62,000 nucleotides of DNA from Symsagittifera roscoffensis (Eukaryota > Xenacoelomorpha > Acoela > Convolutidae): assembly GCF_963678635.1 (NCBI RefSeq), contig NC_087067.1:54866456-54928455 (forward strand), given 5' to 3'. Below the pieces are notes generated by a model that ran no database searches, was not told where the DNA came from, and saw only the letters and a program-made list of their open reading frames with translations. The translations under genes and the position numbers were made by a program. Of this stretch, positions 51,759-62,000 are shown piece after piece. Each line of letters begins with the position of its first letter. Within the stretch, counting starts at the first letter, position 1.

Positions 51759-54700
51759 CGTGGGCTAAAACCCTTTTTATTGATAACACAAACTAATCGT
51801 GTGGGGTTTTTGTATCATTTCTTCATAAATGTGGTCAGTTACTTGTTTTGATGAAGCGGTGATGCAAATGAAAAAGTAGTGCAAATTTTTTTGTGGAAAT
51901 ATTTTTAAATGATTAAGTTTTGATAAACTGTTAAATGTTGCGGTGCTGTTGTTGTTGTATGTGTGTTGTTTTGTGGAGTATGTTAGGTGTTTGGTGCTGT
52001 TGATAGAATCTTATGGTATTCATTAATTTGTGCGTCTAGTAAAATTTCATTTTTTAGGTCGAAAAAAGTCCATAAATAATCCTGCGATTTATGTTTGGGC
52101 TAAGCTGGCTTCTCTGTTGATTTGTTTTTCGGTTCCAAAAGCCGTATGTTACTTTAAAAATTGAAAATGAAGATCCTGAAAAATTGAACGTTGCGTATAA
52201 GATGATCAATTTTTTAGGCTGTAAGAAGGCTATCATAAAAAGGTTAGTCTTCCATTTTTTATTTGAAAAAAAAACAAATTTTTTGATCGGAGAAAAATCT
52301 TTTTGGCGTTACTTTACTCCATTGAGATAAATGTAGTCATCAATAAAAAAAACACTAAAATTTTATGTTGTATATCTCTTAGAAACCAGCTGTATCAGCA
52401 AGTTTCCTGAGATTTTGATCAATGGAGTGTCTTTGTATGGTGTCCAATTTTGTGAGAAGTTCCTGGAATATTTGTGTTCGTATATGATGTTGTATATCAA
52501 ACTTGATAAACTCCAATCGTTGTGAGTCGATTTTCTGTTTACTAGCTTTTGCACGTATGCTTTGTAGTGAACGTTTCTTTAGAGGGGGCATTAACGTGGG
52601 ATGGTTTCAAGAGATTATATTTATCTTCGTCGGGGTTGAGCTGTACTACGTTTTCACTATATTTTGAATCTTTTGAGATGGCGGTATCCCAAAAAATGTT
52701 CGTCTTGATGACGTATCGACAAAAACATCTTTGATTTATTAGTATAAATGTCTATTTGTCTGCAAAAAAAAAATGGAGTGGTGAAATACTTTTAGTTCAC
52801 ATGTAATGCCAAAGTGTGTTTCCTTCGTAATCAATGAAACTTGAGCAATTTCCTGAAAAAAGTTATACCGCATAAGGAAACGATGGTACCGCCAATGTTA
52901 GTGATTGCAGTATCTAAGATATAGTGTTTAGAGTTCTGATGGTGATTTTTCTTCTACTTATTATGTAATCAAGTTTCATGATTAGGCGTATATCATTCTG
53001 AAATGTTCCACAAAACGTGTGGTTTTTCAGTTATGGTTCTTGTAAATAAGTACAATCAATTTTTTCCGGAAGAAGTTTTCCAACAATTGGTTAATTTTTT
53101 CTGTGGCCGTTTTTACGTTTCTGAGAAATAGTCCAGTTCCAATCAAAAATTTGAGAATTATATTTTCTAGAAAAATCCTACCCTCAATTTTGTAACGAAT
53201 TTGATGCTAACGTCGATAATGCCTTTTTCATTCTCGTCGTAGGTTTCGAATGTGCCAATCTGGGGGAATGGGACATGTTCACGAAATTTTTTTCGTGAAA
53301 TTTAAAAACTCGTGCTTGAGTTTTTGCAACTTGAAAAATGGTGCAAGTATCATCGGGAAATGGTTCCCTGGGTGGGAGTTGTGGGGTCGCAGTATCCCTA
53401 ATTGTTCATAAAAAGCAAGCGGATGTCTTGAAACCTTAGATTGAAATCTTTTCATTTTCGTGTGAGTTGAACTTGTTCGAGATGTTTTTTCAAATCAAAA
53501 CCATTATTTCTTGAATACTGTGTTTATCGTGCTAGCTTTACAATTTGATGGTAATATATAACCACTGTAACTTTGGTTGTAAAACTCTGAGGAACCAGCT
53601 GTTTCACCAGGTTTCCTGAGATTTTGCTCAGCTGATTGTTTTTGTATGGTGTCCGGTGATGTGAGAAATTCCCGAAGGAGTTGTGTTCGTATATGATGTT
53701 GTATATCAAACGTGATATATTCGCATCGGGTGTAAGTCGATATTGGGGCTACTAGCTTTTGCACGTATGCTTTGTGGTGAAAATTTCTTTAGAGGTGGCA
53801 TTAACCTGGTATGGTTTGAAGAGATTGTATTTATCTTCGTCGAGGTTGAGCTGTACTACGTTTTCACTTTATTTTGATCCACTTGGTATGGCGGTATCCC
53901 AAAAATTTGTTCGTCTTGATGACGTATCGACAAAACAACTTGAATGCAATAGTACAAAACGGCTATTTGTCTGCAAAAGAATAAACTAGTAGTGAGAAAA
54001 TTTTAGTTCAAGTGTAATGCCAAAGGGTGTTTGCTTGGGAATCAATGAGGTTTGGGCGATTTCCTGAAAAAAATCATCCCGCGTAGCGAAATTTTGGTAT
54101 CGCTTAACTTGGTGATTGCAGTATCTTTACTCTTTCTAATTCACATAGATGATGTAGTGTTTAGAGTTCTGAGAGTGATTTTTCTTCTATTTATTATATA
54201 ATCAAGTTTCATGATTAGACGTATATCATACTGAATTGTTCCACAATACGTGTGGTTTATCAGTTATAGTTCTTGTAAAATTGTACAGTCAAATTTTTCC
54301 GGAAGAAGTTTTCCAACTTTTAGTTAGTTATTTTTGTGTAGCGCAACGCGTTATATTAGATTTTTCATCGTCTCTTTTGATTTGTGATATATTCGTGAGA
54401 TATGAGATTTCCTGTTTTCATATCAATTCTGTTTTCATATTCAATCAATTTTTCAAACATTGGGTTTTCAATAGTGACTTCAAAAATTACACTCGAAATC
54501 TGTTTATCGGTAGCTTTGAAACCGTGCTGGCTTATTGGCGATTCATTCTATATTTCTATAGGAAATTACAGTTGGTTTTGTTCTATGTGGTTGTTTTGTC
54601 GAATGGGATAGATTGTAACAATCGCTCAGTTATTGCACACTGACGGAGCGTAGAAAAAACACCTATTGACAATTGGCTAGCGTCGGTTAGCCTAGTTCTA

Positions 54701-56130
54701 CTCATTTTTAACCGTCTAGGCCTCGCCAGTTAGTTTTTGGTCTGTTTTAGGCTAAATAAAAAGTTACCATTTTTAGGCCATCAGTCAAACGATTTTTAAT
54801 CATCTTTCGTTTGCATGCGAGAAAAACCACATAGCTGGGTCTCGGATCCCCAGACTACGAGATTACTATTAAAAACGCGACTCGGAATCCATTAATACTA
54901 TGTTTTTAGTAACAGTGATATTCTAAAACCATTAGAGATGGATTGACTCTTTCCTCTAACTAACTACTCGTGCTCTGAAATACTGTACAGAAATGAAGTT
55001 AATTAAAGTATTCAGGGCGTACCGAACCACCAATTCCGCCTTTCCTCAGAGATAACGTCGTTATCTCTCCAATTTCGTGGCACGGGGAGGTACGGATCTG
55101 CTCCGGATGTCCCACTGGACCTTCCTTTCTTCTGATCCGCTTCAGCTAAGCGTCTTATCGTGTCTGGTCGTCACGCTAAGAAGCTTCGTTTTTTTTTAAT
55201 TTTCTTACGATATCTTGTCATTTCGTTTGTGTAATTTTCTTTTTTTTTCCGGACAAAGTTCATGTATTTTTCTTGTTTTTATATTTCTGAGAAATAGTCC
55301 AGTTCCAATCAAATAAATTGAAAAATGAAAAATCTAGAGAAACACTACCCTGCTTTTTGTAAAGAATTCATTGCTAGCGTCGGTTTTGCTTTTATTAATT
55401 CTCGTCGGAGGGTTCAACTGTGCCAATCCGGGGGAGTGGGACAGGTTCTATGAAATACTTTTTGTGAATTTTAAAAACTCGTGCTTGAATTTTCGAAACT
55501 TGAAATATGGTTTATGTATCTTCGGGAAACCAAGCAATGGTTCCCTGGGTGGGAGTTTTGGGGTCGCAGTATCCTTAGTTGTTCATAAAAAGCAAGCGGT
55601 TGCCTTGAGATCCAATATTGACGTCTTAAAATTTTCCTTTGAGTTGAATTTGTTCCAGCTGTATTTTCAAATCATAAACAATTATTTCTTGACATTCTGT
55701 GTTTATTGTGCCAGCTTTACAATTTGATGGTAATTTATAACAATCTTATGTATCTAGTTTTTATCGTAAAGATCATAGCTTAATAGTCCGTGTGCACCAT
55801 GATAGGGATATTTTTAGTCGAGTTGTATGTGGCCTCTACTTTTTTCAATTGATGCTGATGTAATGAGTCTGGAAAAGTTTATAAGTCTTCGATTGTTATT
55901 TTTAATTTGAACAATTTGAACATTTTAGTTCTTCCTTATAATCTTCGAGGTTGAGATGTAGTGGTAGTTCAAAGAAACTTTGGTATGAAGATTCATGATC
56001 TAGTCTGTTTTTGTTTCCTTATCATTTTTTTAACAGTGTAATTTTTTTTCAGAAAATATTTCTGTAGGTTTATAGCCTACAAGCGTTGTTGCGCGGGCTT
56101 AATAGGAGAGTGTGTTACTTAGCTTATTGC
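51755..56130 (-). pseudogene. env: E envelope remnant with internal tandem duplication
   Basis: Two pieces, 52379-52591 and 53504-53764, both contain DIQHHIRTQ and DTIQ..S..QNLRK, equivalent to one block of B env. So a segment of about 1.2 kb (52384-53590) is duplicated at 53591 onward, and its N-terminal part recurs again at 55287-55750 (match to 53115 onward). Sequence to about 56130 corresponds to the N-terminal ectodomain. Full of stops. Confidence 0.75.
54326..55240. other. Unidentified insertion in element E
   Basis: Interrupts the duplicated env segment: similarity to 53060-53095 stops at about 54320 and resumes near 55243 with a repeated TTTTCCGGA flank. The part 54640-55190 is richer in GC than its surroundings. 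An open frame at 54236-54643 has no support. I do not recognise the sequence. Confidence 0.5.
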
Positions 56131-56148
56131 ATTTTACTTAGCTTATTG

Positions 56149-57290
56149 CAAATGTAGGAACTGGGTGTATACTCATCCAAGACCTTCCTGAAGAGAAAAG
56201 AATTGTTTCTGCCAATTTTAGAGTCTTTGATAAGGCCGAGCAGAAAATGTCTACTCAACATCGTGAACTATGTGGAATAATATCTGCCTTGCAAACCTAT
56301 GAATTCTACATTTTAGGTTCACCCTTTTCTCTATGCTTATACTGTGATCACAGACCTATTCTCTTCTTATGGTCCAGAAAAGGACAACTTTCGCATAGAT
56401 TTTTCAAATACCAAGTCGTATTGACAAAATTGAACAATTTGAAAATAATCTATACCCCAGGTTCAAACCTAGCCTTTCCTGACTTATTGAGCCAAAATGT
56501 GCCTTTCGCTGATATCAAAAGATATCAACTCGAACACAAAACTATTCCGAATGATATAAAGTTCAACCTAGACAATGGAGAACAAATATGTTATTCCGTA
56601 CTCCACAAAGACAATAATAACATATTTCAAAACGATTGCTATCCAGTCCCTGCTCAAGTGCAAGGCGGGAAAAAGAAATTAATTAATATCAGTGACAGAG
56701 TAGACTTTAGCATTGAAGATGCTCCAGACTATTTTGAGGAATCTTGTAGTGCGGTTCAAAACATAACAGATTTCTTCCGATTTGGCAAACAAATTAACCA
56801 AATCAAACGACTATCTATACCAGATATAAACAATGAAAACATTTATGAAGAAATCCCAGATTAAATATCTGCACTTGATGATCCTTTGGAAAATTCAGAA
56901 TGGCTTGACTTATATGAAGGCAATGTTGAGAACAACCTTCTCAACAATCTGGTTAAGGCAAAGTCTCCAATCTGAAAAGAATAAATCAGATTCTCTTAAA
57001 CTAATAGCAAAAAAGACCGACTTTGCTAAAGAAGCAAATTTAGATGTTGAAACGATTATGCAAGAGCAGTGTTATGATACTGTAATCATAGACATCAAAA
57101 ATTGCATAAAGCAAAACGAAAAGCCAGAAAGAAACCAAAAAAATCCTTATCGCGAAGAAAAAGGATTAAAAGCTTATATCAGGCAGTTTGAATTATTATT
57201 CATTGAAGACCAACATGCTCTTCTATGTATTAATGAATATAATGATGTTTGTACTAAGAGTCCAAAAATTTGCTTATCTATCTCACAGTG
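56149..57290 (+). pseudogene. C2 RNase H (C-terminal) and linker
   Basis: The open piece 56247-56864 has STQHRELCGIISALQTYEFY, YCDHRPILFL and NLAFPDLLS, the second half of RNase H, then the lineage-specific linker (KKLINISDRVDFSIEDAPDY) to a stop after YEEIPD. A shifted piece 56833-57294 carries the rest of the linker. The first catalytic Asp of RNase H is missing because of the truncation. Confidence 0.8.
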
Positions 57291-59126
57291 CTAAACTGCT
57301 TTGAGTTAGCTCATAAGCATCTTCTTAGCGGTCATCACGGCGAAACAAAAACTTTAGAAATAATCAAAAGATATTTCTTTTGGCCCGGACACTATAAATG
57401 GGTCAACATGCTTCTTCATGATTGCCTAGAATGTCAGAAAAATAATCCTAAACGAAAAGACCTGAATGAAGCTCCCTTACAACAATGGGGACAATTAGAA
57501 ACAATTCGAATGAAAACGATCCACATTGATCATAAAGGTCCACTCAGACCATCAAGTCACGGCAAAAACTTTTGCTTAGATGTGATAGATGCCTTCTCTA
57601 GATACCTTCAAGTCTATCCATGCACCCATGCAGACTCTAAGGAAACCATTAAGCTCTTAGAGAAATACATCACAACATTTGGTATTCCACAACAAATTAT
57701 TCATGATATTGGAAGTGCATTCATGAGTAAGGACTTTGCTCATTGGTCCTCTGAATTGGGAATAACACTGAGACCAAGAACTACATACTTGCCTTGGACT
57801 AACGGAAAAGTCGAAGTCCAGAATAAACATATAACCCAGTACTTTCGACATTTCTTGAAAACCTCAGGCTCAAACTGGTCTGAATTAACAAATAAGTTTG
57901 CTTTTGCACATAACACCGCCATTAATTCAAGTACAGGTTACACTCCATATGAGATTGTCCATGGCATAAAACCTCAGGTTCCCCTTAGCCCTAAATTAGG
58001 CCTCTACCGCGACCAAAACAAAAGATGTACCTCTGAATTTTGCGCTGGTCTCAAAAATCTTGCTCATACCGAGCATAAGTCAAACAAAGAGACCATAGAT
58101 AGATTTCTAAAAAATCAAATTTCCGCCGAAATACTGAAAAGAGAAAATGATTTTAAGTTGATTTATAGTAACACCTATACCCATTGCCGCCGCATCACTA
58201 ATAAGGTCCACATGTTCCGAAATCAGTTTAAATTAGGACGGCCTATAAAAGAAGGCACTAAGGTGTTACTAGAAAATAGATCCAAACCACTATTGAAATC
58301 TCAAAAGCTTTTGAATTTGAGATCTGGACCTTATACCGTAATTGAAAAAATCACGGAAGTAACATACGGAATTAAAAATGATTTTACTAACGAAAAAAAG
58401 ATTGTCCACCGCAATTATATTGTTGAATACTTTCCTAAAGAACAACAAATTCCCAAACTACTACAAGAGTACTCTAGTGATTTATTTTCAAGTGATTTTT
58501 ATGATCATATAACAAATCAACAAGTCAACTCTTTCAATAAACCTAAACAGGTTGAAAATCTACAATACCAGTTTTGGCCCGTAGTCAACGACGGTTATCA
58601 GCAAATGACTGATAATAATCCTACAAATGAGGATCAAAACAAAGCCATTGTCCAAGAACAATCATTAGATTCAGGTAGAGAAATTATGCATCTAAGAACT
58701 TTGTTCGACGCGACTGCGATTGACCAGAATCTTAGACCTATTCGAAATTCAACTCCCTATCCTGTTGATAACACCCCTAATCCTTCAACTAGTCAATCTA
58801 GTAGTTATGGCCACCGCCGCCTACCTAGCCGCAGTATAAGTCCTAACACTAAACTCACAAATGACTTTGGCCGCCGCCACCCCAATATAATAACACAGTA
58901 TAATACTCCCCGTCCTCCTGATTTCCCTCGTTTATATGAATCATCAGAAAGCTTTACTGATGGAGAAAATATCCCTCATAGCTCTCAGGAAAGCTTCTAT
59001 GAGAACACTCGATCCGCATCTGGATCACTTTCCCAATCTAAAAGACCTAAACGGACAAATCGTCCTACAAACTTTTATGGAACTACAAATCCATCTAGTT
59101 TAATTGGCAAATTTAAAAAGAAATAA
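57270..59126 (+). CDS. C2 integrase and C-terminal pol domain, 618 aa
   Basis: HKHLLSGHHGETK and CLECQKN form the HHCC zinc site (about residues 15-55). The catalytic triad lies in HIDHKGPLRP, IIHDIGSAFMS and WTNGKVEVQNK. The usual DNG is DIG here; the Asp is kept, the Asn is changed. A GPYTVIEKITEVTYGI module follows near residue 350, then a Ser/Pro/Arg-rich tail to LIGKFKKK. The frame is open over 618 codons but detached from RT and RNase H by upstream stops, so it represents an intact 3' part of a broken pol. Confidence 0.8.
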   Translation: MLIYLTVLNCFELAHKHLLSGHHGETKTLEIIKRYFFWPGHYKWVNMLLHDCLECQKNNPKRKDLNEAPLQQWGQLETIRMKTIHIDHKGPLRPSSHGKNFCLDVIDAFSRYLQVYPCTHADSKETIKLLEKYITTFGIPQQIIHDIGSAFMSKDFAHWSSELGITLRPRTTYLPWTNGKVEVQNKHITQYFRHFLKTSGSNWSELTNKFAFAHNTAINSSTGYTPYEIVHGIKPQVPLSPKLGLYRDQNKRCTSEFCAGLKNLAHTEHKSNKETIDRFLKNQISAEILKRENDFKLIYSNTYTHCRRITNKVHMFRNQFKLGRPIKEGTKVLLENRSKPLLKSQKLLNLRSGPYTVIEKITEVTYGIKNDFTNEKKIVHRNYIVEYFPKEQQIPKLLQEYSSDLFSSDFYDHITNQQVNSFNKPKQVENLQYQFWPVVNDGYQQMTDNNPTNEDQNKAIVQEQSLDSGREIMHLRTLFDATAIDQNLRPIRNSTPYPVDNTPNPSTSQSSSYGHRRLPSRSISPNTKLTNDFGRRHPNIITQYNTPRPPDFPRLYESSESFTDGENIPHSSQESFYENTRSASGSLSQSKRPKRTNRPTNFYGTTNPSSLIGKFKKK

Positions 59127-59270
59127 TAAACACTAAGTATTTATTCGGCCAAACTCAATAATTTTTTTTAATTCTTTTTTTATTGGCCTTCTTTTCTTTT
59201 CTCTTTTATAAATATTTTGTTTATAATAAAACCATAAAAACACCAAAAATAAAAATATTTATAAATTGAT

Positions 59271-59996
59271 TTAAAAATAACTTTTATAAAGGTTAGACTT
59301 TATATCCGCGCTGGATTTGATCAGTTTAACAGCCGCCATTTTTTCCAGAGAATTTTCAGCGGCCCTACTCAGGCTCCTCACATCAAACTGCAGCGCTGAA
59401 TAAGGCCGCCACCAAGCTTGATAGATTTCTTCTAACATGATGTCCAGCTCTATCTTTTTCCAAAAACTTTCTTCTGTTGCTGGTTTTCTGAAACATTCTT
59501 CTTGAAACTAAAACAGTTTTATATACTATTTCTATGTTGCCATGCCACTTAAATAAAAAAAACTTTTTTTTGTTTTTTATTTTTAAAATTGGGTGTATTG
59601 TAAAACAAACTTACATCCTCTCCAAAGAATAAGGACAAAAAGTCCATTGTTTCTTTTGAGACCACATCGTCTCCCATCCATGGACTCCACAGTTTTTTGG
59701 CATCGAACTTACTCTGAAATGAGCCCAGCGGCATTCAGTACCGGATTGAGCCCAGCGGCATTCAGAGCGGCATTCAGTACCGGATACTTAAAGATATAAC
59801 TCCGGTCCATAAAAATCATAAACTCCATCGGCGTAAAGCTTACCCCTTTCTCTACTAGCCCATCGTAATGTGCCACCCTTCTCTCGACTTCCTTGTCCTC
59901 CAGCAAGGCTTCATGTTTAAAGTTTAACTCTTCCCGTAAATTCAAAAATTTCTCCAGGAAATCCACCAGATTGTCTTCAGGCTCAATATAATTCAT
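59271..59996 (-). pseudogene. Antisense two-exon gene of C2, exon 1 frameshifted
   Basis: Exon 1 59996-59615 (start MNYIEPEDNLVDF), donor GTAAGT, acceptor CTGTTTTAG, exon 2 59507-59271 (78 codons and stop). Exon 1 carries a net 25-nt gain from a tandem duplication of a GCGGCATTCAGTACCGG unit (59720-59785), which shifts the frame. Exon 2 remains in frame with a 9-nt insertion compared with C1. Both splice sites and the downstream AATAAA (minus, near 59175) are kept. Confidence 0.65.
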
Positions 59997-60129
59997 TTTT
60001 AAGGAAACAAAATTTTTTTTAAAGTAATGTAATGACAGATGGAGTTTAAACAGAAAGCAAATAAATGATATTGCTTTTAGTCCTCTTTTATGAAGAGATG
60101 TTTCTTTCATTATTTTTTCCTCCTCCAAT

Positions 60130-60513
60130 AGGGAAGGGGAATGCAGTTGTTAAAAATTTACATCAGCATAAAGGAAAAAAATCCCTTCACTGCTAGATCT
60201 CAACAAATCAAAACTAACTGGAAAACCACGACAATAAAGACAAGTGGAAAAAACCACAATATTACAAAACGAATGCCGAAGGAAGTACGTTATAAAACGA
60301 GAGACGCCGAATAACAACGGCCAATCAGAGCTTAGATTTGCAAAAAAAAACAAAAACAGCCTTCTAAAACTAACTGATATACAGTTATTTTCATTCTTGC
60401 TCAATTCCACATCTTGTGCATCCTAAAACTTGCCCTCTATAAAAATAAATCTGCTTATTTCCTCAAGAAAAATAAAAAATCCTACTCAGATTTCCTATCA
60501 AAATAACTACAAA
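60130..60513 (+). promoter_or_regulatory. C2 internal PPT and env promoter
   Basis: AGGGAAGGGGAA then TG (60130-60143), CCAAT box in CGGCCAATCAGAG (near 60317-60329) and TATA box CTCTATAAAAATA (60435-60447), about 75 bp before the env ATG. The TATA word is almost the same as in the C1 3' LTR (CTCTATAAAATATC), so env may be read from its own LTR-like promoter. Confidence 0.55.
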
Positions 60514-62000
60514 ATGACAAATCCAAATAGTGAACTAGAGGAAGGTGAACTAATGGACCAAGATCCTGTTCTAACCACTCTCGAGGAAATGCTTAAAACG
60601 AGTACTTTTAAAAATTCTTTTGCTATCATTCACCACCAAAAAATAAATTTACAAAAAATTTATTTGGTTGGTCTTTTAACTCTAATAACAATTTCGAATC
60701 AACCCTCAGCATTTGATCCGAAAGAACAATTGTATGCAAATACTGCAAATAATCTTCGGGTTGCTCATTATGGTTGTCAACTAATGACTTCTAACAAAAT
60801 GTTCTCTCTAAATAAAGTAGCACCTTGCAAAGTCCAACCAGAAAATATTAAAGTAACCCATACTTATGATACTCTTTATCAGAGACATTATCGCACAAAA
60901 TTAAATGCGACAATGTGTCGATTCAAACACCAATCAATGCGTTGGTTCTGCCATTCTTTCGATTCGAGTAGTATCGACGCTCGACAAAATATGATCACTA
61001 CTGATCTCTATTTATCTGCCGATGAATGTGAATCGGCCGCCGACAGAGGCTATCTTAACCTAGGCTATGCTAGTATTGAAAATATTCCTTTCAAACTTAA
61101 TGTTAAAACAGTAACTAATGCCCATGCTGGCAAACTTGACGGCGAACATCATAATGAATATGATGGCCGTTCTTGGATTAAATTGGACACTTTTGAAACT
61201 TACATGCAAAATGTAACTCTGACTGTTAACCTCAAAGATGGAACAGTCAATAATTGGCAAAACATTCCTTTGCCGTGTCCGGTGTCTACAAATGGATGTA
61301 AAATAACATCCTTAGACGCTTTTGCTTATACTTGGGAAGAACCCAAAAATTGCATTTTCACTGTTTTAAACAGATTTTCGGCTAAGATGATTCAAAACGA
61401 AGAATCATACTGTATAATTAAAGGCAAATCTAGCCCGTCTATTCATTCTACCCAAACAAGGAATTCTCAAAAATTCATGCTACAGTTGATGAATAAACCG
61501 CAATCTCTTTGTGGTCATCCCAGAATAGTGTATCCAACTTCATATGATTCACTTTTTATTGCATACACTGACGGTTTCAATATGAATGCTGGAATCCAAA
61601 ATAAACCAACCCCAGAGACGGGAAGTATTCATAATGCCGGCCAACCAAATTCTACTTTTCTCACAACAAGTGATGATTTGCCGCCATTTAAATTCTCAAC
61701 TAGTCAAATTGACTACGAAGCTCATATAGGAACCAAATTGGACTATATTCTTTTTAACAGCTTCTACATGCTCAGAACGGCCGAGTTAGCCCTTCTGCAA
61801 AATCAATATGAGCTAGAACGCTCCTCAATATTAAATACTCTAATGCTTTCACTTGAAATCCCACATTTGGCTGGCTATATTTTAACTCAGAACCGCTCTA
61901 TGTTCTTAGAGACCAATGGCAATGTTGCCTGGCTATACCATTGTCCGAAATTTTATTCACCTTTGCAATTATTGGATGAATTCTATAATTGCATTCCCAT
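60514..62000 (+). CDS. env: C2 envelope glycoprotein, open to the window end (495+ codons)
   Basis: Starts at MTNPNSELEEGELMDQD and stays open in one frame for 495 codons until position 62000, without the stops and shifts that break C1 env. About 48 hydrophilic residues precede the first hydrophobic stretch (YLVGLLTLITISNQPSA), an unusually long leader. The ectodomain has many Cys and shared blocks (LNKVAPCKVQPENIKVTH, LYQRHYRTKLNATMCR, YILTQNRSMFLETNGNVAWL). Related to B env and, by family recall, to chuvirus-like glycoproteins. The C-terminal membrane part is beyond the window. Confidence 0.75.
   Translation, partial: MTNPNSELEEGELMDQDPVLTTLEEMLKTSTFKNSFAIIHHQKINLQKIYLVGLLTLITISNQPSAFDPKEQLYANTANNLRVAHYGCQLMTSNKMFSLNKVAPCKVQPENIKVTHTYDTLYQRHYRTKLNATMCRFKHQSMRWFCHSFDSSSIDARQNMITTDLYLSADECESAADRGYLNLGYASIENIPFKLNVKTVTNAHAGKLDGEHHNEYDGRSWIKLDTFETYMQNVTLTVNLKDGTVNNWQNIPLPCPVSTNGCKITSLDAFAYTWEEPKNCIFTVLNRFSAKMIQNEESYCIIKGKSSPSIHSTQTRNSQKFMLQLMNKPQSLCGHPRIVYPTSYDSLFIAYTDGFNMNAGIQNKPTPETGSIHNAGQPNSTFLTTSDDLPPFKFSTSQIDYEAHIGTKLDYILFNSFYMLRTAELALLQNQYELERSSILNTLMLSLEIPHLAGYILTQNRSMFLETNGNVAWLYHCPKFYSPLQLLDEFYNCIP

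Larger units (their letters stand above)
50160..56148 (-). mobile_element. Element E: decayed B-like fragment (post-env gene and env)
   Basis: Minus-strand remains matching B 24290-28500. It lies between C1 and the truncated start of C2. It contains the ATGA junction of env and post-env gene, env in partly duplicated form and a 0.9-kb unrelated insertion. No LTR, gag or pol is seen. Confidence 0.8.
56149..62000 (+). mobile_element. Element C2: 5'-truncated sister of C1, runs off the window
   Basis: Similarity to C1 begins abruptly at CAAATGTAGG (56149 here, 41610 in C1), inside RNase H, and continues through pol, the antisense gene, promoter and env to the window end. C2 has fewer breaks than C1 in integrase and env, but more in the antisense gene. 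Confidence 0.85.

Noticed and set aside
54236-54643. 135-codon plus-strand frame in element E
   Set aside because: No homology. It crosses the junction between env-like and inserted sequence, and its Phe/Ile-rich composition is expected for AT-rich DNA.
1-62000. tRNA, rRNA, CRISPR arrays, bacterial operons
   Set aside because: None recognised. All coding content is of retroelement, transposon or isolated exon type.

Overview
Repeat-dense, AT-rich animal DNA, probably from an invertebrate. The evidence is Ty3/gypsy-type retroelements with envelope genes, a LINE, a Polinton/Maverick polymerase relic, GT-AG introns and one isolated GC-rich exon. I see no bacterial gene organisation. The species cannot be named from the sequence.

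Layout. 1-11450 (minus): two decayed, rearranged pieces (A1, 1-4255; A2, 4256-11450) of the retroelement family that is intact further on. 11590-12640 (plus): broken protein-primed DNA polymerase B. 12640-17137: mostly non-coding, with one exon-like block at 15035-15210 (minus). 17138-21110 (minus): lightly damaged LINE with an 83-bp insertion. 22323-40882 (minus): element B, nearly complete and young, about 18.5 kb to a 200-bp assembly gap (40883-41082). 41083-about 50000 (plus): element C1, a second env-bearing lineage. 50160-56148 (minus): element E, a wrecked B-like env and post-env gene. 56149-62000 (plus): C2, a 5'-truncated sister of C1 running off the window.

Element B reads LTR - PBS - ORF0 (77 aa) - about 930-nt structured leader - ORF1 (155 aa, basic) - ORF2 (474 aa) - one-frame gag-pro-RT-RH-IN (2273 aa) - two tiny membrane ORFs - a 378-codon ORF with no Met - env (872 aa) - post-env ORF (599 aa) - 3'UTR - PPT - LTR. 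Most neighbours overlap by a few bases (ATGA twice), so translation coupling or splicing probably matters. The decayed relative A2 keeps ORF0, the leader hairpins, ORF1 and ORF2, so these belong to the family.

C1 and C2 have a different plan. After pol there is a convergent antisense gene of two exons (198 aa in C1). Next comes a polypurine tract resembling the element's own 3' PPT, then CCAAT and TATA boxes, then env, so env seems to have its own internal promoter. B and C env proteins are related to each other and resemble chuvirus-like glycoproteins (family recall, not searched). The best candidates for undescribed biology are the antisense spliced gene with the internal PPT/promoter in C, and in B the extra genes ORF0, ORF1, ORF2, the membrane pair and the Met-less ORF.
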